A stretch of 64,000 bases of DNA from Edaphosphingomonas laterariae (GCF_900188165.1 NZ_FZOS01000003.1:62001-126000); one strand, 5' to 3'. Positions 18,710-28,787 are shown, numbered from the stretch's first letter. The notes: generated by a model not told the origin, from the sequence alone. Program-made: numbers and translations.

Positions 18710-19531
18710 TCAGCTTGTCGCGACGCGCCATGCCATGCGCGCAGCGACGATCAGAAGGAAGATGCCGAATGCGACGCCCAGTTGCCGCTTCGACAGGCGA
18801 TGGGCAAGCGCCGCGCCCCAGGGGGCGGAAATCCAGGTCATCGGGGCGATCAGCAGGAAGCCGATAGCGTTGACATAGCCAAGGCTGCCCATCGGCAGGC
18901 GCGGATCGCCCCAGCCGCCGATGATGTAGCCGATGGTGCCGGGAATGCTGATCAGCAGGCCGAACAAGGCGGCCGTGCCCACCGCGCGGTGGATGGGATA
19001 GTTGAGCAAGGTGAGGATCGGAACGCTGAGCGTGCCGCCACCGATGCCCATCATCGTCGATGTCGCGCCGATCGCCACCGGCATGGCCTGCGCGGCGATG
19101 CCGCCGGGCACATCATCGGCCAGCGTGACATGATCGAGCGGCAGCAGCATCTTCGCCGCGACAAGGAAGGCGACGACGGCGAATACCGCCGACAGCACCA
19201 CGCTTTGCACGTGCGAGGCGATCAATGTGCCGGCGACGGCGCCCAGCAGGATGGCGGCGCCCCAGCGCCGGGTGAGATCGGCATCCACCGCGCCCTTGGC
19301 CCTGTGCGCCCGTGACGAGGAGATCGAGGTCGGGATGATGGTGGCAAGCGACGTTGCCACCGCGACATGCATGCGGATCGCGGGATCGACGCCCAATAGC
19401 CCGAGCACCGTATCGAGGATCGGCACGACGACGATGCCGCCGCCCACGCCCAGCAGGCCCGCGATCACGCCGCCGGCCAGCCCCGTCGCGGCCATCGCAA
19501 CCGCCATCATCACCAAGGACGAACTGATCAT
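18710..19531 (-). CDS. Sulfite exporter TauE/SafE-family membrane protein
   Basis: A 273-residue protein with about eight helices and the two family glycine motifs GLLGVGGGIVVVP and GIGGGTLSVPI. Family members export sulfite, sulfoacetate or other small organic anions. It is the first gene of a short unit with the second FAH gene, divergent from the plus-strand aspartate-dehydrogenase-like gene. A NitT/TauT importer and this exporter in one locus could hint at a sulfonated substrate, but that is inference. Confidence 0.88.
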   Translation of the reverse strand: MISSSLVMMAVAMAATGLAGGVIAGLLGVGGGIVVVPILDTVLGLLGVDPAIRMHVAVATSLATIIPTSISSSRAHRAKGAVDADLTRRWGAAILLGAVAGTLIASHVQSVVLSAVFAVVAFLVAAKMLLPLDHVTLADDVPGGIAAQAMPVAIGATSTMMGIGGGTLSVPILTLLNYPIHRAVGTAALFGLLISIPGTIGYIIGGWGDPRLPMGSLGYVNAIGFLLIAPMTWISAPWGAALAHRLSKRQLGVAFGIFLLIVAARMAWRVATS

Positions 19532-19621
19532 CCGCTGCTCCCGCGCTGAAATTGCGGGCCTTGCGCTAGCGGCTGCGGCATGCCGAATAATCTATAATTG
19601 TTGCCGTCTGATATGTGATTG

Positions 19622-19653
19622 AGGAATATCTTGTGGGCGGTAGGGATATTCCT
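19622..19653. promoter_or_regulatory. 9-bp inverted repeat in divergent promoter region
   Basis: AGGAATATC and its exact complement GATATTCCT are separated by 14 bases, so the half-site centres are about two helical turns apart, as expected for a dimeric regulator. The site lies between the TauE-type gene (minus) and the aspartate-dehydrogenase-like gene (plus). A single GGAATATC also lies at 17914-17921 upstream of the first FAH gene. The cognate regulator is unknown. Confidence 0.6.
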
Positions 19654-19747
19654 GAATGCGATAGTGGTGAGACCTATTTCTATATTTCGATGATAGCAGG
19701 CGGCCTTATGCTCGCCCCTGATCCATCGGTTGGGGGCGGGAGCAGGC

Positions 19748-20554
19748 GTGGCGCAGACGGTTGGCATAGCGGGCTTCGGCACGATCGGCACGGCGGTGGC
19801 GACGCGCATCGCGCGCGACCTGCCGGGACTTGAGCTGCTGGCGATCAGCGCGGGGCGCCGCGACGTGGCCGAGACGCGGTTGCGTTCGCTGGACCTGACC
19901 GTTCCCGTGGTATCGGCGGGCGAGCTTGCCGCCAGTTGCGACATCATCGTCGAATGCGCGCCGACCGCCGCCTTTCTGTCGATTGCGGAGCCGGCGCTGG
20001 CCGCCGGGCGCACGCTCATTACCGTCAGCGGCGCCGCGATCCTGGAGCATCCGGGAATCGTCGATGTGGCGCGGGCAGGGGGTGGGCAGATCATTCTGGC
20101 GACGGGCGCGCTGCTCGGCCTCGATGCCGTCCGCGCGGCGGCGGAAGGGGTGATCCATTCGGTGCGGATGGTGACGCGCAAGCCGCCGCGTTCGCTGCGC
20201 ACGGCGAAATATGTCGTGGAAAACGGCATCGACCTCGACAGCCTGGCCGAGCCGCTGCTGCTGTTTCGTGGCAGCGCGCGGGAAGGGGCGCGGGCCTTTC
20301 CCTCGAACGTCAACGTCGCCGCCGCGCTGGGGCTGGCGGGCATCGGCGCCGACCGGACCGAACTGGAAATCTGGGCGGACCCGACCAAATTGCGCAATTG
20401 CCATCGCATCGACGTCGACGCCGACAGCGCGCGCTTCGGCTTCGAGATCGAGAACATCCCGACCGACGAAAATCCCGGCACCGGCCGCATCACCGCGCTC
20501 AGCATGATCGCGGCGCTGCGCGCCATCCGCGCGCCGCTGCGCGTCGGCACCTGA
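19748..20554 (+). CDS. Aspartate-dehydrogenase-like NAD(P) oxidoreductase (copy 2)
   Basis: A 268-residue member of the same family as the gene at 6418. The Rossmann motif is VGIAGFGTIG, and the family segments are IIVECAPT, TGALLGLDAV, FPSNVNVAAALGLAGIGAD and NCHRIDV with the conserved histidine. I chose the GTG at 19748 because GGGGGCGGGAG precedes it; an upstream TTG is possible. It starts an apparent operon with a VOC gene and kynureninase. It might recycle an amino group or deaminate an amino acid released by the pathway. Confidence 0.8.
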   Translation: MAQTVGIAGFGTIGTAVATRIARDLPGLELLAISAGRRDVAETRLRSLDLTVPVVSAGELAASCDIIVECAPTAAFLSIAEPALAAGRTLITVSGAAILEHPGIVDVARAGGGQIILATGALLGLDAVRAAAEGVIHSVRMVTRKPPRSLRTAKYVVENGIDLDSLAEPLLLFRGSAREGARAFPSNVNVAAALGLAGIGADRTELEIWADPTKLRNCHRIDVDADSARFGFEIENIPTDENPGTGRITALSMIAALRAIRAPLRVGT

Positions 20555-20572
20555 TCCACTGAAAGGACCATA

Positions 20573-21013
20573 ATGACCGTGCATCTGAAGCATGTCGCGA
20601 TCGCATCCGCCGATCCCGACAACGCATCCCAATTCTTCGTCCAGGTGCTTGGCTGGACGATCGCCGGCAAGATCGATAGCCGCAATGCGCAGGGCTATTA
20701 TGTTACCGACGGGACGATCAACATCGCGCTCCTGAAGTTCAAGAACCGGCCGGCGGCGGGCATGGAGTTCGCCGAGGATTTCACCGGGCTCCACCATCTC
20801 GGCTTCCAGTGCGACGATATCGAGGAACTGGTCGATCGGTTCGAAAGCTCCGGCTTTGCGCCGCGCCACGACGTCAATATAGCCCAGGGGCTGGGCATGA
20901 ACCCGGCCAAGGACAATGCGGAATATAAGATGCACGGACCGGAAGGCGTGATGATGGACGTATCCGAACGCGGCTGGGTGGGCACCGCCACCTTCAAGCC
21001 CAGGCCGGCCTGA
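20573..21013 (+). CDS. VOC-superfamily protein
   Basis: A 146-residue single VOC protein. Candidate metal ligands are H in LKHVAIAS, H in FTGLHHLGFQ and an acidic residue in GVMMDVSE. It could be a small dioxygenase, isomerase or binding protein; the third ligand is not canonical, so I do not assign a reaction. AAAGGACC lies upstream of the ATG. It sits 18 bases after the dehydrogenase and 7 bases before kynureninase, which implies one transcript. Confidence 0.8.
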   Translation: MTVHLKHVAIASADPDNASQFFVQVLGWTIAGKIDSRNAQGYYVTDGTINIALLKFKNRPAAGMEFAEDFTGLHHLGFQCDDIEELVDRFESSGFAPRHDVNIAQGLGMNPAKDNAEYKMHGPEGVMMDVSERGWVGTATFKPRPA

Positions 21014-21020
21014 GCGCGGC

Positions 21021-22283
21021 ATGGCGACGGCCGTTCACCTGCCCGCGACGCTATCGCGCGAAGCCGCGCTGGCGCTGGATGCCGCCGATCCGCTGGCGGA
21101 TTTCGTCGGCGCCTTCGCGCTGCCCGAAGGCGTGATCTACCTCAATGGCAATTCGCTGGGGCCGAGCCCGCAGGCGGCGCTCGACAGGCTGGAGCAGAGC
21201 GCGCGCGAGGAATGGAGCCGGGGCCTCGTCACCAGTTGGAACAAGGCGGGCTGGTTCCAGCTACCCTACCAGATCGGCGATCGCATCGCCGGGCTGATCG
21301 GTGCCGCGCCGGGCGAGGTGGTGATGACCGACGGGGTCAGCCTCAACCTCTACCGCATGGTCGCGGCGGCGCTGGCGCTGCGGCCGGACCGTCGCGTGAT
21401 CGTGATGGAAGGATCGAACTTCCCGACCGACAATTATGTGGTGCAGGGACTGATCGGCACTTTGGGGCGCGGCCATGAGATCCGCTTTGCCGAAAAGGAC
21501 GAGATCGCGGGCGCGATCGACGCGGACGTAGCGGCGGTGGTGCTGACGCAGGTCCATTATAAGAGCAGCCATATCCTCGACATGGCGGGCATCACCGCGC
21601 AGGCGCAGGCGGCGGGCGCGCTTGCCGTCTGGGATCTGTGCCACAGCGCCGGGGCGATCCCGATCGACCTGAATGGCTGCAATGTCGATTTCGCGGTCGG
21701 CTGCACCTACAAATATCTGAATGGCGGGCCGGGCAGCCCCGGCTTCCAGTTCGCCGCCACTCGCCATCAGGCGACGATGGCGCAGCCGCTGACGGGATGG
21801 TGGGGCCATGCCGCGCCCTTCGCCTTCGATCGCGATTATGCGGCGGCGCCGGGCATCGGCCGGATGCTGACGGGCACCCAGCCGATCCTGAGCATGGTGG
21901 CCGCCGAAGCGGGGATCGACCTGGCCGCCAGCGCCGGCATAGCGCGGGCGCGGGCGAAATCGCTGGCGCTGGGCAGCCTGTTTCAGGATCTGGTGCAGGC
22001 CCGGCTGGGCGATGCCGGCTTCGCGCTGGCGAGCCCGGCGGACGCGGATGCGCGCGGTGGGCATATCGCCTTCGATCACCCGCAAGGCTATCCGATCATG
22101 AAGGCGCTGATCAGCCGGGGCGTGATCGGCGATTTCCGTGCGCCGACGACGATGCGCTTCGGCTTTTCGCCGCTCTACCTGCGTTTCGCCGACATCTGGG
22201 ATGCGGTGGACGTGCTGGCCGACGTGATCGAAACAGGGTTGTGGCGCGACCCGCAGTTCGCGGCGGTGGATGCGGTGACCTGA
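21021..22283 (+). CDS. kynU: Kynureninase
   Basis: A 420-residue PLP enzyme that cleaves kynurenine or 3-hydroxykynurenine to anthranilate or 3-hydroxyanthranilate plus alanine. Family features are IYLNGNSLGP near residue 40, DGVSLNLYRM, WDLCHSAGAIPIDL, and the PLP-lysine region GCTYKYLNGGPGSPGF with the lysine near residue 231. The length is normal. Its 3-hydroxy product is the substrate of the dioxygenase encoded at 26971, which links the two plus-strand units. Kynurenine 3-monooxygenase is not in the window. Confidence 0.93.
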   Translation: MATAVHLPATLSREAALALDAADPLADFVGAFALPEGVIYLNGNSLGPSPQAALDRLEQSAREEWSRGLVTSWNKAGWFQLPYQIGDRIAGLIGAAPGEVVMTDGVSLNLYRMVAAALALRPDRRVIVMEGSNFPTDNYVVQGLIGTLGRGHEIRFAEKDEIAGAIDADVAAVVLTQVHYKSSHILDMAGITAQAQAAGALAVWDLCHSAGAIPIDLNGCNVDFAVGCTYKYLNGGPGSPGFQFAATRHQATMAQPLTGWWGHAAPFAFDRDYAAAPGIGRMLTGTQPILSMVAAEAGIDLAASAGIARARAKSLALGSLFQDLVQARLGDAGFALASPADADARGGHIAFDHPQGYPIMKALISRGVIGDFRAPTTMRFGFSPLYLRFADIWDAVDVLADVIETGLWRDPQFAAVDAVT

Positions 22284-22310
22284 TCGAACCCCGTTCGCGG
22301 CGCAGTTTTG

Positions 22311-22352
22311 GGGCCGGATCTGGCGGATGTTCGCCGGTTCCGGCCCATTTTC
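22311..22352. terminator. Terminator between kynU and the LysR gene
   Basis: An outer stem GGGCCGGA / TCCGGCCC encloses an inner CTGGCG / CGCCGG stem and is followed on the plus strand by ATTTTC. It lies between the convergent ends of kynU and the LysR gene. Confidence 0.65.
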
Positions 22353-22362
22353 GTTGGGGACG

Positions 22363-23331
22363 TTAATTGCCGCCAGTGTGGCCCGCCACGCTTTCCTCGG
22401 CCACGCGCTTGAGCACGGCGAGGAAATAGTTGGTCGCCGGTGATCGATCCTGGCCCTGCCGCAAGGTAACGCCGATGGCGCCATAGCCGATGTCGAAGTT
22501 GACCGGCAGGCGGACGAGATCGGGCTGCGAATCCACCACCTGATAGGGCAGCGCGGCGACCATGTCGGTTTCCTTGAGGATGGTGAAGTTGGCGAGGATC
22601 GACACCGATTCCACCGCGCGCGTCGGCAATTCCAGCCGGGCCTTGCGGAAGCTTTGTTCGAGCTGACGGCGCAGTGATGTTTCGGGCGGCGGCATGATCC
22701 ATTCCTGCGCCTGCAGATCGGCGAGCTTCACCACGGGCAGATCGGTCAGCGGATGGCCCTTGCGCACGACGATCGAGACGGGTTCGTCATAGAGCACTTC
22801 CTGCACCAACCCTTCGCGTTCGCGATATTCGGGCAGGCGGCCGACGACGAGATCGAGATCGCCGACGCGTAGCATGGGCATCAATTTGTCGTTCGTGCCT
22901 TCGACCACGGAAACGGTGATGCCGGGCCGTTCGCGCTTCAGGGCGACGATGCTGCGCGGCAGCAGGCTGGGCGATGCAGCGAGCAATGTGCCCACCGCGA
23001 TCTTGCCGGTGGTGCCTTCGCGCAGTGACAGCAACTCCTCGCTCGCGTGGCGCACCTGCGCCAGGATCAGCTTGGCATGGCGGATGATGACCTCGCCATA
23101 TAGCGTGGGCGTCACCCCGCGTGACGAGCGTTCGAACAATTGCATGCCGAGCGTCGCTTCGAGATCGCGGATCATCTTGGTGGCGGCCGGCTGGGCGACG
23201 TTAAGCAGCGTGGCGGCGCGCAGGATATTGCGCTGTTCGCCCACGGTTATCAGCAATTTCAACTGCCTGAGCTTCAATCGCGCGAGCAGGCGATTTTCCA
23301 CAACCTGCGATGCCCGGTCCCCTGTCGCCAC
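22363..23331 (-). CDS. LysR-family transcriptional regulator
   Basis: A 322-residue regulator with an N-terminal helix-turn-helix (LRAATLLNVAQPAATKMIRDLEATLGMQLFERSSRGVTPT, about residues 36-75) and a LysR effector-binding domain. The start is GTG with AGGTGGGG just before it. It is divergent from the 3-hydroxyanthranilate meta-cleavage operon and so is probably its activator, responding to a pathway intermediate. The palindromic site at 23367 lies between them. Confidence 0.9.
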   Translation of the reverse strand: MATGDRASQVVENRLLARLKLRQLKLLITVGEQRNILRAATLLNVAQPAATKMIRDLEATLGMQLFERSSRGVTPTLYGEVIIRHAKLILAQVRHASEELLSLREGTTGKIAVGTLLAASPSLLPRSIVALKRERPGITVSVVEGTNDKLMPMLRVGDLDLVVGRLPEYREREGLVQEVLYDEPVSIVVRKGHPLTDLPVVKLADLQAQEWIMPPPETSLRRQLEQSFRKARLELPTRAVESVSILANFTILKETDMVAALPYQVVDSQPDLVRLPVNFDIGYGAIGVTLRQGQDRSPATNYFLAVLKRVAEESVAGHTGGN

Positions 23332-23366
23332 GCCCCACCTATCATCTTTGGGTTATATGAAGGCCT

Positions 23367-23381
23367 GAAAATATTATTTTC
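23367..23381. promoter_or_regulatory. Palindrome in the LysR/nbaE divergent promoter
   Basis: GAAAATA-T-TATTTTC is a perfect 7-bp inverted repeat in the 107-bp region between the LysR gene and the aminomuconate-semialdehyde dehydrogenase gene. It is a good candidate for the LysR recognition box, although it lacks a strict T-N11-A spacing. Confidence 0.5.
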
Positions 23382-23438
23382 GCATTATAGGCGCAATCCA
23401 TAGTTTCGGGGCAACGAACAACCGGGAATGCCCCTTCG

Positions 23439-24917
23439 ATGCCGCACACGCCCTATCCCTTCGCCGATCGAACGCTGCCCAATTATGTCGATGGGGCGTT
23501 CGTGGCGGCGGGCGATACCTTCCCGCTGATCGACCCGGTGACGGGACGGAAGATTGCCGGGGTGGCGGCGGCCGACCGGGCGCTGGTGGATGCGGCGGTG
23601 GCAGCTGCCCGCCGCGCGTTGACTGGGCCATGGGGCCGGATGGCGTTGGCCGATCGGGTGGCCCTGCTGGGCAGGATCGCCGACGCGATCGAGGCGCGGT
23701 TCGACGATTTCGTGGCGGCCGAGATTGCCGATACCGGCAAGTCGCTGCTGCAGGCGACACGGGTGGATATTCCGCGCGGCGCGGCCAACTTCCGTGCGTT
23801 CGCCGCGCTGGCGCAGGCGCGTTCCACCCAATGTTTCGAAAGCGATACGCCGGACGGGCTGGGCGCGATCAACTACAGCATCGCCAAGCCGCTTGGGGTC
23901 GTGGCGGTGGTATCGCCCTGGAACCTGCCGCTGCTGCTGCTGACATGGAAGGTGGCGCCGGCTTTGTCCTGCGGCAACACGATCGTCGCCAAACCATCGG
24001 AAGAAACCCCGTCCACCGCGACCCTGCTGGCCGAGGTGATGCACGAGGTGGGCGTGCCCGAAGGCGTATTCAACCTGATCCATGGCTTTGGCGCGGGCTC
24101 TGCTGGTGAGTGGCTGGTGAGCCACGCCGATGTCGACGCGATTACCTTCACCGGTGAATCCGCCACGGGCACCGCGATCATGCGCGCGGCGGCCGAGGGG
24201 GTGAAACCGATCTCGTTCGAGCTGGGCGGCAAGAATGCGGCGATCATCTTCGAGGATGCCGATTTCGAGGCGGCGATCGCCGGCACGATGCGTTCGGTCT
24301 TTTCGAATTGCGGGCAGGTGTGCCTGTGTTCCGAGCGCGTCTATGTCGCGCGGCCGATCTTCGATCGCTTCGTCGCCGAACTGGCAACCCGCGCCCGCGC
24401 GCTGAAGCTGGGCGATCCTTATGCGGGCGCCGATATGGGGCCGCTGATTTCGGCCGCGCATCGCGAAAAGGTGCTGGGCTATTACCGCCTCGCCGTGGAG
24501 GAAGGGGCGACGATCGTCACCGGGGGCGGGGTGCCCGATCTGGTTGGCGATCTGGCGGGCGGCAGCTTCGTCGAGCCGACGATCCTGACCGGCCTTGCCG
24601 ACGATGCGCGCTGCGTGCGTGAGGAGATTTTCGGCCCGGTCTGCCACATCGCCCCGTTCGACAGCGAGGAGGAGGTGATCGCGCGCGCCAATGACACGCG
24701 CTACGGCCTTGCCGCGGCGCTTTGGACCAGCGACGTGAAGCGCGCCCATCGCGTTGCGCGGCAGATGGATGTCGGGATCGTCTGGGTGAACGAATGGTTT
24801 CTGCGCGATCTGCGCACGCCGTTCGGCGGGACCAAACTGTCGGGCATCGGCCGCGAGGGGGGCGAGCATTCGCTGGCCTTTTATTCCGAACCCATGAACA
24901 TCTGCATCAAGCTGTGA
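23439..24917 (+). CDS. nbaE: 2-Aminomuconate 6-semialdehyde dehydrogenase
   Basis: A 492-residue aldehyde dehydrogenase. The catalytic cysteine lies in SNCGQVCLCSERV (about residue 295), the base glutamate in SFELGGKNAAI (about 262), and the cofactor region in VVSPWNLPLL. The assignment to the AmnC/NbaE/hydroxymuconate-semialdehyde group comes from its place in a full 3-hydroxyanthranilate pathway. It oxidises 2-aminomuconate semialdehyde to 2-aminomuconate with NAD. It opens an operon of six overlapping or closely spaced genes. Confidence 0.88.
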   Translation: MPHTPYPFADRTLPNYVDGAFVAAGDTFPLIDPVTGRKIAGVAAADRALVDAAVAAARRALTGPWGRMALADRVALLGRIADAIEARFDDFVAAEIADTGKSLLQATRVDIPRGAANFRAFAALAQARSTQCFESDTPDGLGAINYSIAKPLGVVAVVSPWNLPLLLLTWKVAPALSCGNTIVAKPSEETPSTATLLAEVMHEVGVPEGVFNLIHGFGAGSAGEWLVSHADVDAITFTGESATGTAIMRAAAEGVKPISFELGGKNAAIIFEDADFEAAIAGTMRSVFSNCGQVCLCSERVYVARPIFDRFVAELATRARALKLGDPYAGADMGPLISAAHREKVLGYYRLAVEEGATIVTGGGVPDLVGDLAGGSFVEPTILTGLADDARCVREEIFGPVCHIAPFDSEEEVIARANDTRYGLAAALWTSDVKRAHRVARQMDVGIVWVNEWFLRDLRTPFGGTKLSGIGREGGEHSLAFYSEPMNICIKL

Positions 24918-24925
24918 GCGGGGCG

Positions 24926-25726
24926 ATGGCATCTGCGGCGATCGAGCAGGCGGCGGAGCGGCTGCGGCAGGCCGAAGCCAGCGGCCAGCCCTGCGCGCCG
25001 ATCGCATCGCTGCTGCCGGCAGGCGATATCGCCGCCGCTTATGAGGTGCAGGAGGCGAACACGCGCGCCGCGCTGGCCGATGGCCGCCGCCTGGTTGGCC
25101 GCAAGATCGGCCTGACATCGGCGTCGGTGCAGGCGCAACTGGGCGTCGCGCAGCCCGATTACGGAATGCTGTTCGCCGACATGGCGTGGGACGAAGCCGG
25201 CGAGGTGCCGATCGACGCGGTGCTGCAACCGCGCGTCGAGGCGGAAATCGCGCTCGTTCTCGATCGCGATTTGCCGCACCGGCGCAACACGATCGCCGAT
25301 ATCATCGCGGCGACGGCCTATGCGCTGCCCTGCATCGAGATCGTCGGCAGCCGGATCGCCGACTGGAAGATCGGGATTGTCGATACGATTGCCGACAATG
25401 CATCTTCGGGTGGGTTCGTGCTCGGTGCCTCGCCACGGCGGCTGAGCGATTTCGATCCCGGCCTGTGCGGCATGGTGCTGGAGGTGAATGGCCAGCCGCT
25501 TTCGAGCGGCGCGGGACGCGCCTGCCTTGGCGGACCGCTGAACGCCGCGCGGTGGCTGGCCGATGTGATGGCGGGCGTTGGCCGATCGCTCTGCGCCGGC
25601 GATATCATCCTGACCGGGGCGCTGGGGCCGATGATGAGCGTGAAGGCGGGCGATGCCGTCCAGGCACGGATCAACGGCCTTGGCAGCGTCGGTTTTCGTT
25701 TCGGTGCAAGGCGGAGGGCGGCATGA
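24926..25726 (+). CDS. nbaH: 2-Oxopent-4-enoate hydratase
   Basis: A 266-residue MhpD/FAH-fold hydratase that adds water to 2-oxopent-4-enoate to give 4-hydroxy-2-oxovalerate. Motifs are GRKIGLTSASVQAQLGV, QPRVEAEIALVLDRDL with metal-binding acids, and GDIILTGALGPMMSV. The start at 24926 follows the upstream stop by 8 bases and has GAGCGGGG before it; the longer open frame upstream is antisense-like overlap with nbaE. The next gene is a paralogous decarboxylase and the two usually form a complex. Confidence 0.87.
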   Translation: MASAAIEQAAERLRQAEASGQPCAPIASLLPAGDIAAAYEVQEANTRAALADGRRLVGRKIGLTSASVQAQLGVAQPDYGMLFADMAWDEAGEVPIDAVLQPRVEAEIALVLDRDLPHRRNTIADIIAATAYALPCIEIVGSRIADWKIGIVDTIADNASSGGFVLGASPRRLSDFDPGLCGMVLEVNGQPLSSGAGRACLGGPLNAARWLADVMAGVGRSLCAGDIILTGALGPMMSVKAGDAVQARINGLGSVGFRFGARRRAA

Positions 25727-26528
25727 GTGCGGATCTGGACCAGATTGCCGACCGGCTGGACAATGCGGCGCAAAGCGCGCGCGCGACCGGCCAGATCAGC
25801 GCGGAGTTCCCTGATTTCTCGCTGGCGGACGCTTATGCGGTGCAGCGACGGCTGATCGCGCGGCGGGTGGCGCGGGGAGAACGCGTCGTCGGCATCAAGA
25901 TGGGCTTCACCAGCCGGGCGAAGATGGCGCAGATGGGTGTTTCCGACCTGATCTGGGGGCAATTGACCGATGCGATGGCGATTGCCGACGACGGCGTGAT
26001 CGATATCGGCCGTTTCGTGCATCCGCGCGTCGAGCCGGAGGTCGCGTTCCGGCTGAAGACGCGGCTGGCGGGGCGTGTTGACGCGGGCGAGGCGATGGCG
26101 GCGATCGGCGCGGTGGCGCCGGCCTTGGAGATCATCGACAGTCGCTACAGGGACTTCCGCTTCGCGCTGAATGATGTGGTGGCCGACAATAGCTCGTCAT
26201 CGGGTTTCGTGGTCGGCAATTGGCAGGCGCCGGGTGGCGACCTTTCCAATCTGGGCATGGTGCTCAGCCTCGATGGGCGTGCGGCGCAATGCGGTTCGAC
26301 CGGGGCGATCCTGGGCGATCCGACCCGATCGCTGATCGAGGCGGCACGGCTGGCGGCCGATGCCGGGCTTGCGCTGGAGCCGGGGTGGATCATCCTGTGC
26401 GGCGCAGCGACGCCGGCGGAGGCTTTGCGGCCGGGCATGCATGTGCGGCTGGAGGCCGAGCGGCTGGGCCGGGTCGACCTGCGCGTGGCGCTAGGTGACG
26501 CGGGGGGCGATGGCGTGGGGGAAGGGGC

Positions 26529-26532
<4 letters not shown>
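25723..26532 (+). CDS. nbaG: 4-Oxalocrotonate decarboxylase
   Basis: A 269-residue protein of the same fold as the preceding hydratase, with [30 protein letters not shown] and [23 protein letters not shown], typical of 4-oxalocrotonate decarboxylases. It removes CO2 from the deaminated ring-cleavage product. Start and previous stop overlap as ATGA. Distinguishing it from a second hydratase rests on the pathway and the usual gene pairing. Confidence 0.83.
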
Positions 26533-27492
<960 letters not shown>

Positions 27493-27501
27493 GGGAAGCG
27501 C

Positions 27502-28530
27502 ATGACCTTCGCAGTCGACATACACAGCCATTTCCTGCCCGAACAATGGCCCGACCTGGAAGCGCGCTTCGGCACGCCCGATTGGCCCTGGATGAAGCAG
27601 CTGGGCGGCGGGCGCGCCATGCTGATGCTGGGCGAGCGCGAGTTCCGCCCGGTGCTGAACGATTGCTGGGACGGCGCACGCCGGATCGAGGCGATGGACG
27701 CGCACGGCGTGGATGTGCAGGTGATGTCCGCCACGCCGCTGCTGTTCGCTTATGGCCGGCCGGTGGAGCAGGCGAGCGAGGTGGCCCGGCTGTTCAACAG
27801 CGCCGCGCGCGAAATCTGCGCGCACAACCCCACCCGGCTGAAATCGCTGTGCCAGGTTCCGTTGCAGGATATCGACGCGGCTTGCGCCGAATTGGACCGC
27901 GCGATGGGCGAGGGGCATATCGGCGTGCAGATCGGCAATCATGTGGCCGATCGCAATCTCGACGATGCCGGCATCATCACCTTCCTGCACCATTGCGCGG
28001 ATGTCGGCGCCGCCGTGCTCGTCCACCCGTGGGACATGATGGCGCAGCACCGCATGCCCAAATATATGCTGTCCTGGCTGGTGGGCATGCCGGCGGAGAC
28101 GCAGCTTTCGATCCTGTCGTTGATCCTGTCGGGCGCGTTCGAGCGGCTGCCGGAAAGCCTGCGCATCTGCTTCGCCCATGGCGGCGGCAGCTTTGCCTTC
28201 CTGCTCGGCCGCGTCGACAATGCCTGGCGCAACCGCGATATTGTGCGGGTCGACTGCCCGAAACTGCCATCCACCTACACCGACCGCTTCTTCGTGGATT
28301 CGGCGGTGTTCAGCGAAGATGCGCTGGCCATGCTGATCAACGTCATGGGCGACGACCGCGTGGTGCTGGGTTCGGACTATCCCTTTCCGCTGGGCGAGCA
28401 GGTGGTGGGCCAGATGATCCGCGACGATGCATCGCTGAGCCCGCAGCTTCGCGCCAAGCTGATGGGGCTGAACGCGGCGCACTTCCTCAATCTGGATGAC
28501 GAGGCGACCGGCCGGCGACTGCCGGCCTGA
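27502..28530 (+). CDS. nbaD: 2-Amino-3-carboxymuconate-6-semialdehyde decarboxylase (ACMSD)
   Basis: A 342-residue amidohydrolase-fold decarboxylase. Metal ligands H8 and H10 (DIHSH), H175 (LVHPWD) and D292 (GSDYPFP) are visible, with H226 in FAHGGG. It converts the unstable dioxygenase product to 2-aminomuconate semialdehyde, which the enzyme encoded at 23439 then oxidises. It is the last gene of the operon, 9 bases after the dioxygenase. The 129-base gap that follows holds a short GGGCGG/CCGCCC hairpin and then the island boundary. Confidence 0.96.
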   Translation: MTFAVDIHSHFLPEQWPDLEARFGTPDWPWMKQLGGGRAMLMLGEREFRPVLNDCWDGARRIEAMDAHGVDVQVMSATPLLFAYGRPVEQASEVARLFNSAAREICAHNPTRLKSLCQVPLQDIDAACAELDRAMGEGHIGVQIGNHVADRNLDDAGIITFLHHCADVGAAVLVHPWDMMAQHRMPKYMLSWLVGMPAETQLSILSLILSGAFERLPESLRICFAHGGGSFAFLLGRVDNAWRNRDIVRVDCPKLPSTYTDRFFVDSAVFSEDALAMLINVMGDDRVVLGSDYPFPLGEQVVGQMIRDDASLSPQLRAKLMGLNAAHFLNLDDEATGRRLPA

Positions 28531-28659
28531 ACGCGCAAGAAACAAGCATCAACGGGGGCGGGCGGTGGCCGGGGCGGCTGCCGCCCTTGATGCGTGCGCG
28601 CAAAAACGGTCTTCGCCCCGGTGGGGCAAATCCGTTTCGATCCAGCGATTTAGTGAAGT

Positions 28660-28684
28660 TCGGGTTTGGTGGAGCTGAGGGGAA
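28660..28684. repeat. attL: left copy of the 25-bp direct repeat
   Basis: It starts TCGGGTTTGG and ends GAGGGGAA, identical over 25 bases to 39002-39026. The left copy has only the tRNA 3'-end bases and no tRNA body beside it, so it is the displaced end made by integration. Confidence 0.88.
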
Positions 28685-28787
28685 ACTCCCGGAACCCCGC
28701 AAAATCCGCAGAAATCCGCCACTTCTCAAGAGGTGACTGTTGCCGTTGGAACACCCCAATGTAACAGTTCCGTTGTCGCGGCAAGCG

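Noticed and set aside
18710-19531. A sulfonate-degradation role for the whole locus (NitT/TauT importer plus TauE exporter)
   Set aside because: No sulfonatase, monooxygenase (SsuD/TauD) or sulfoacetaldehyde acetyltransferase is present. Both transporter families have many other substrates.
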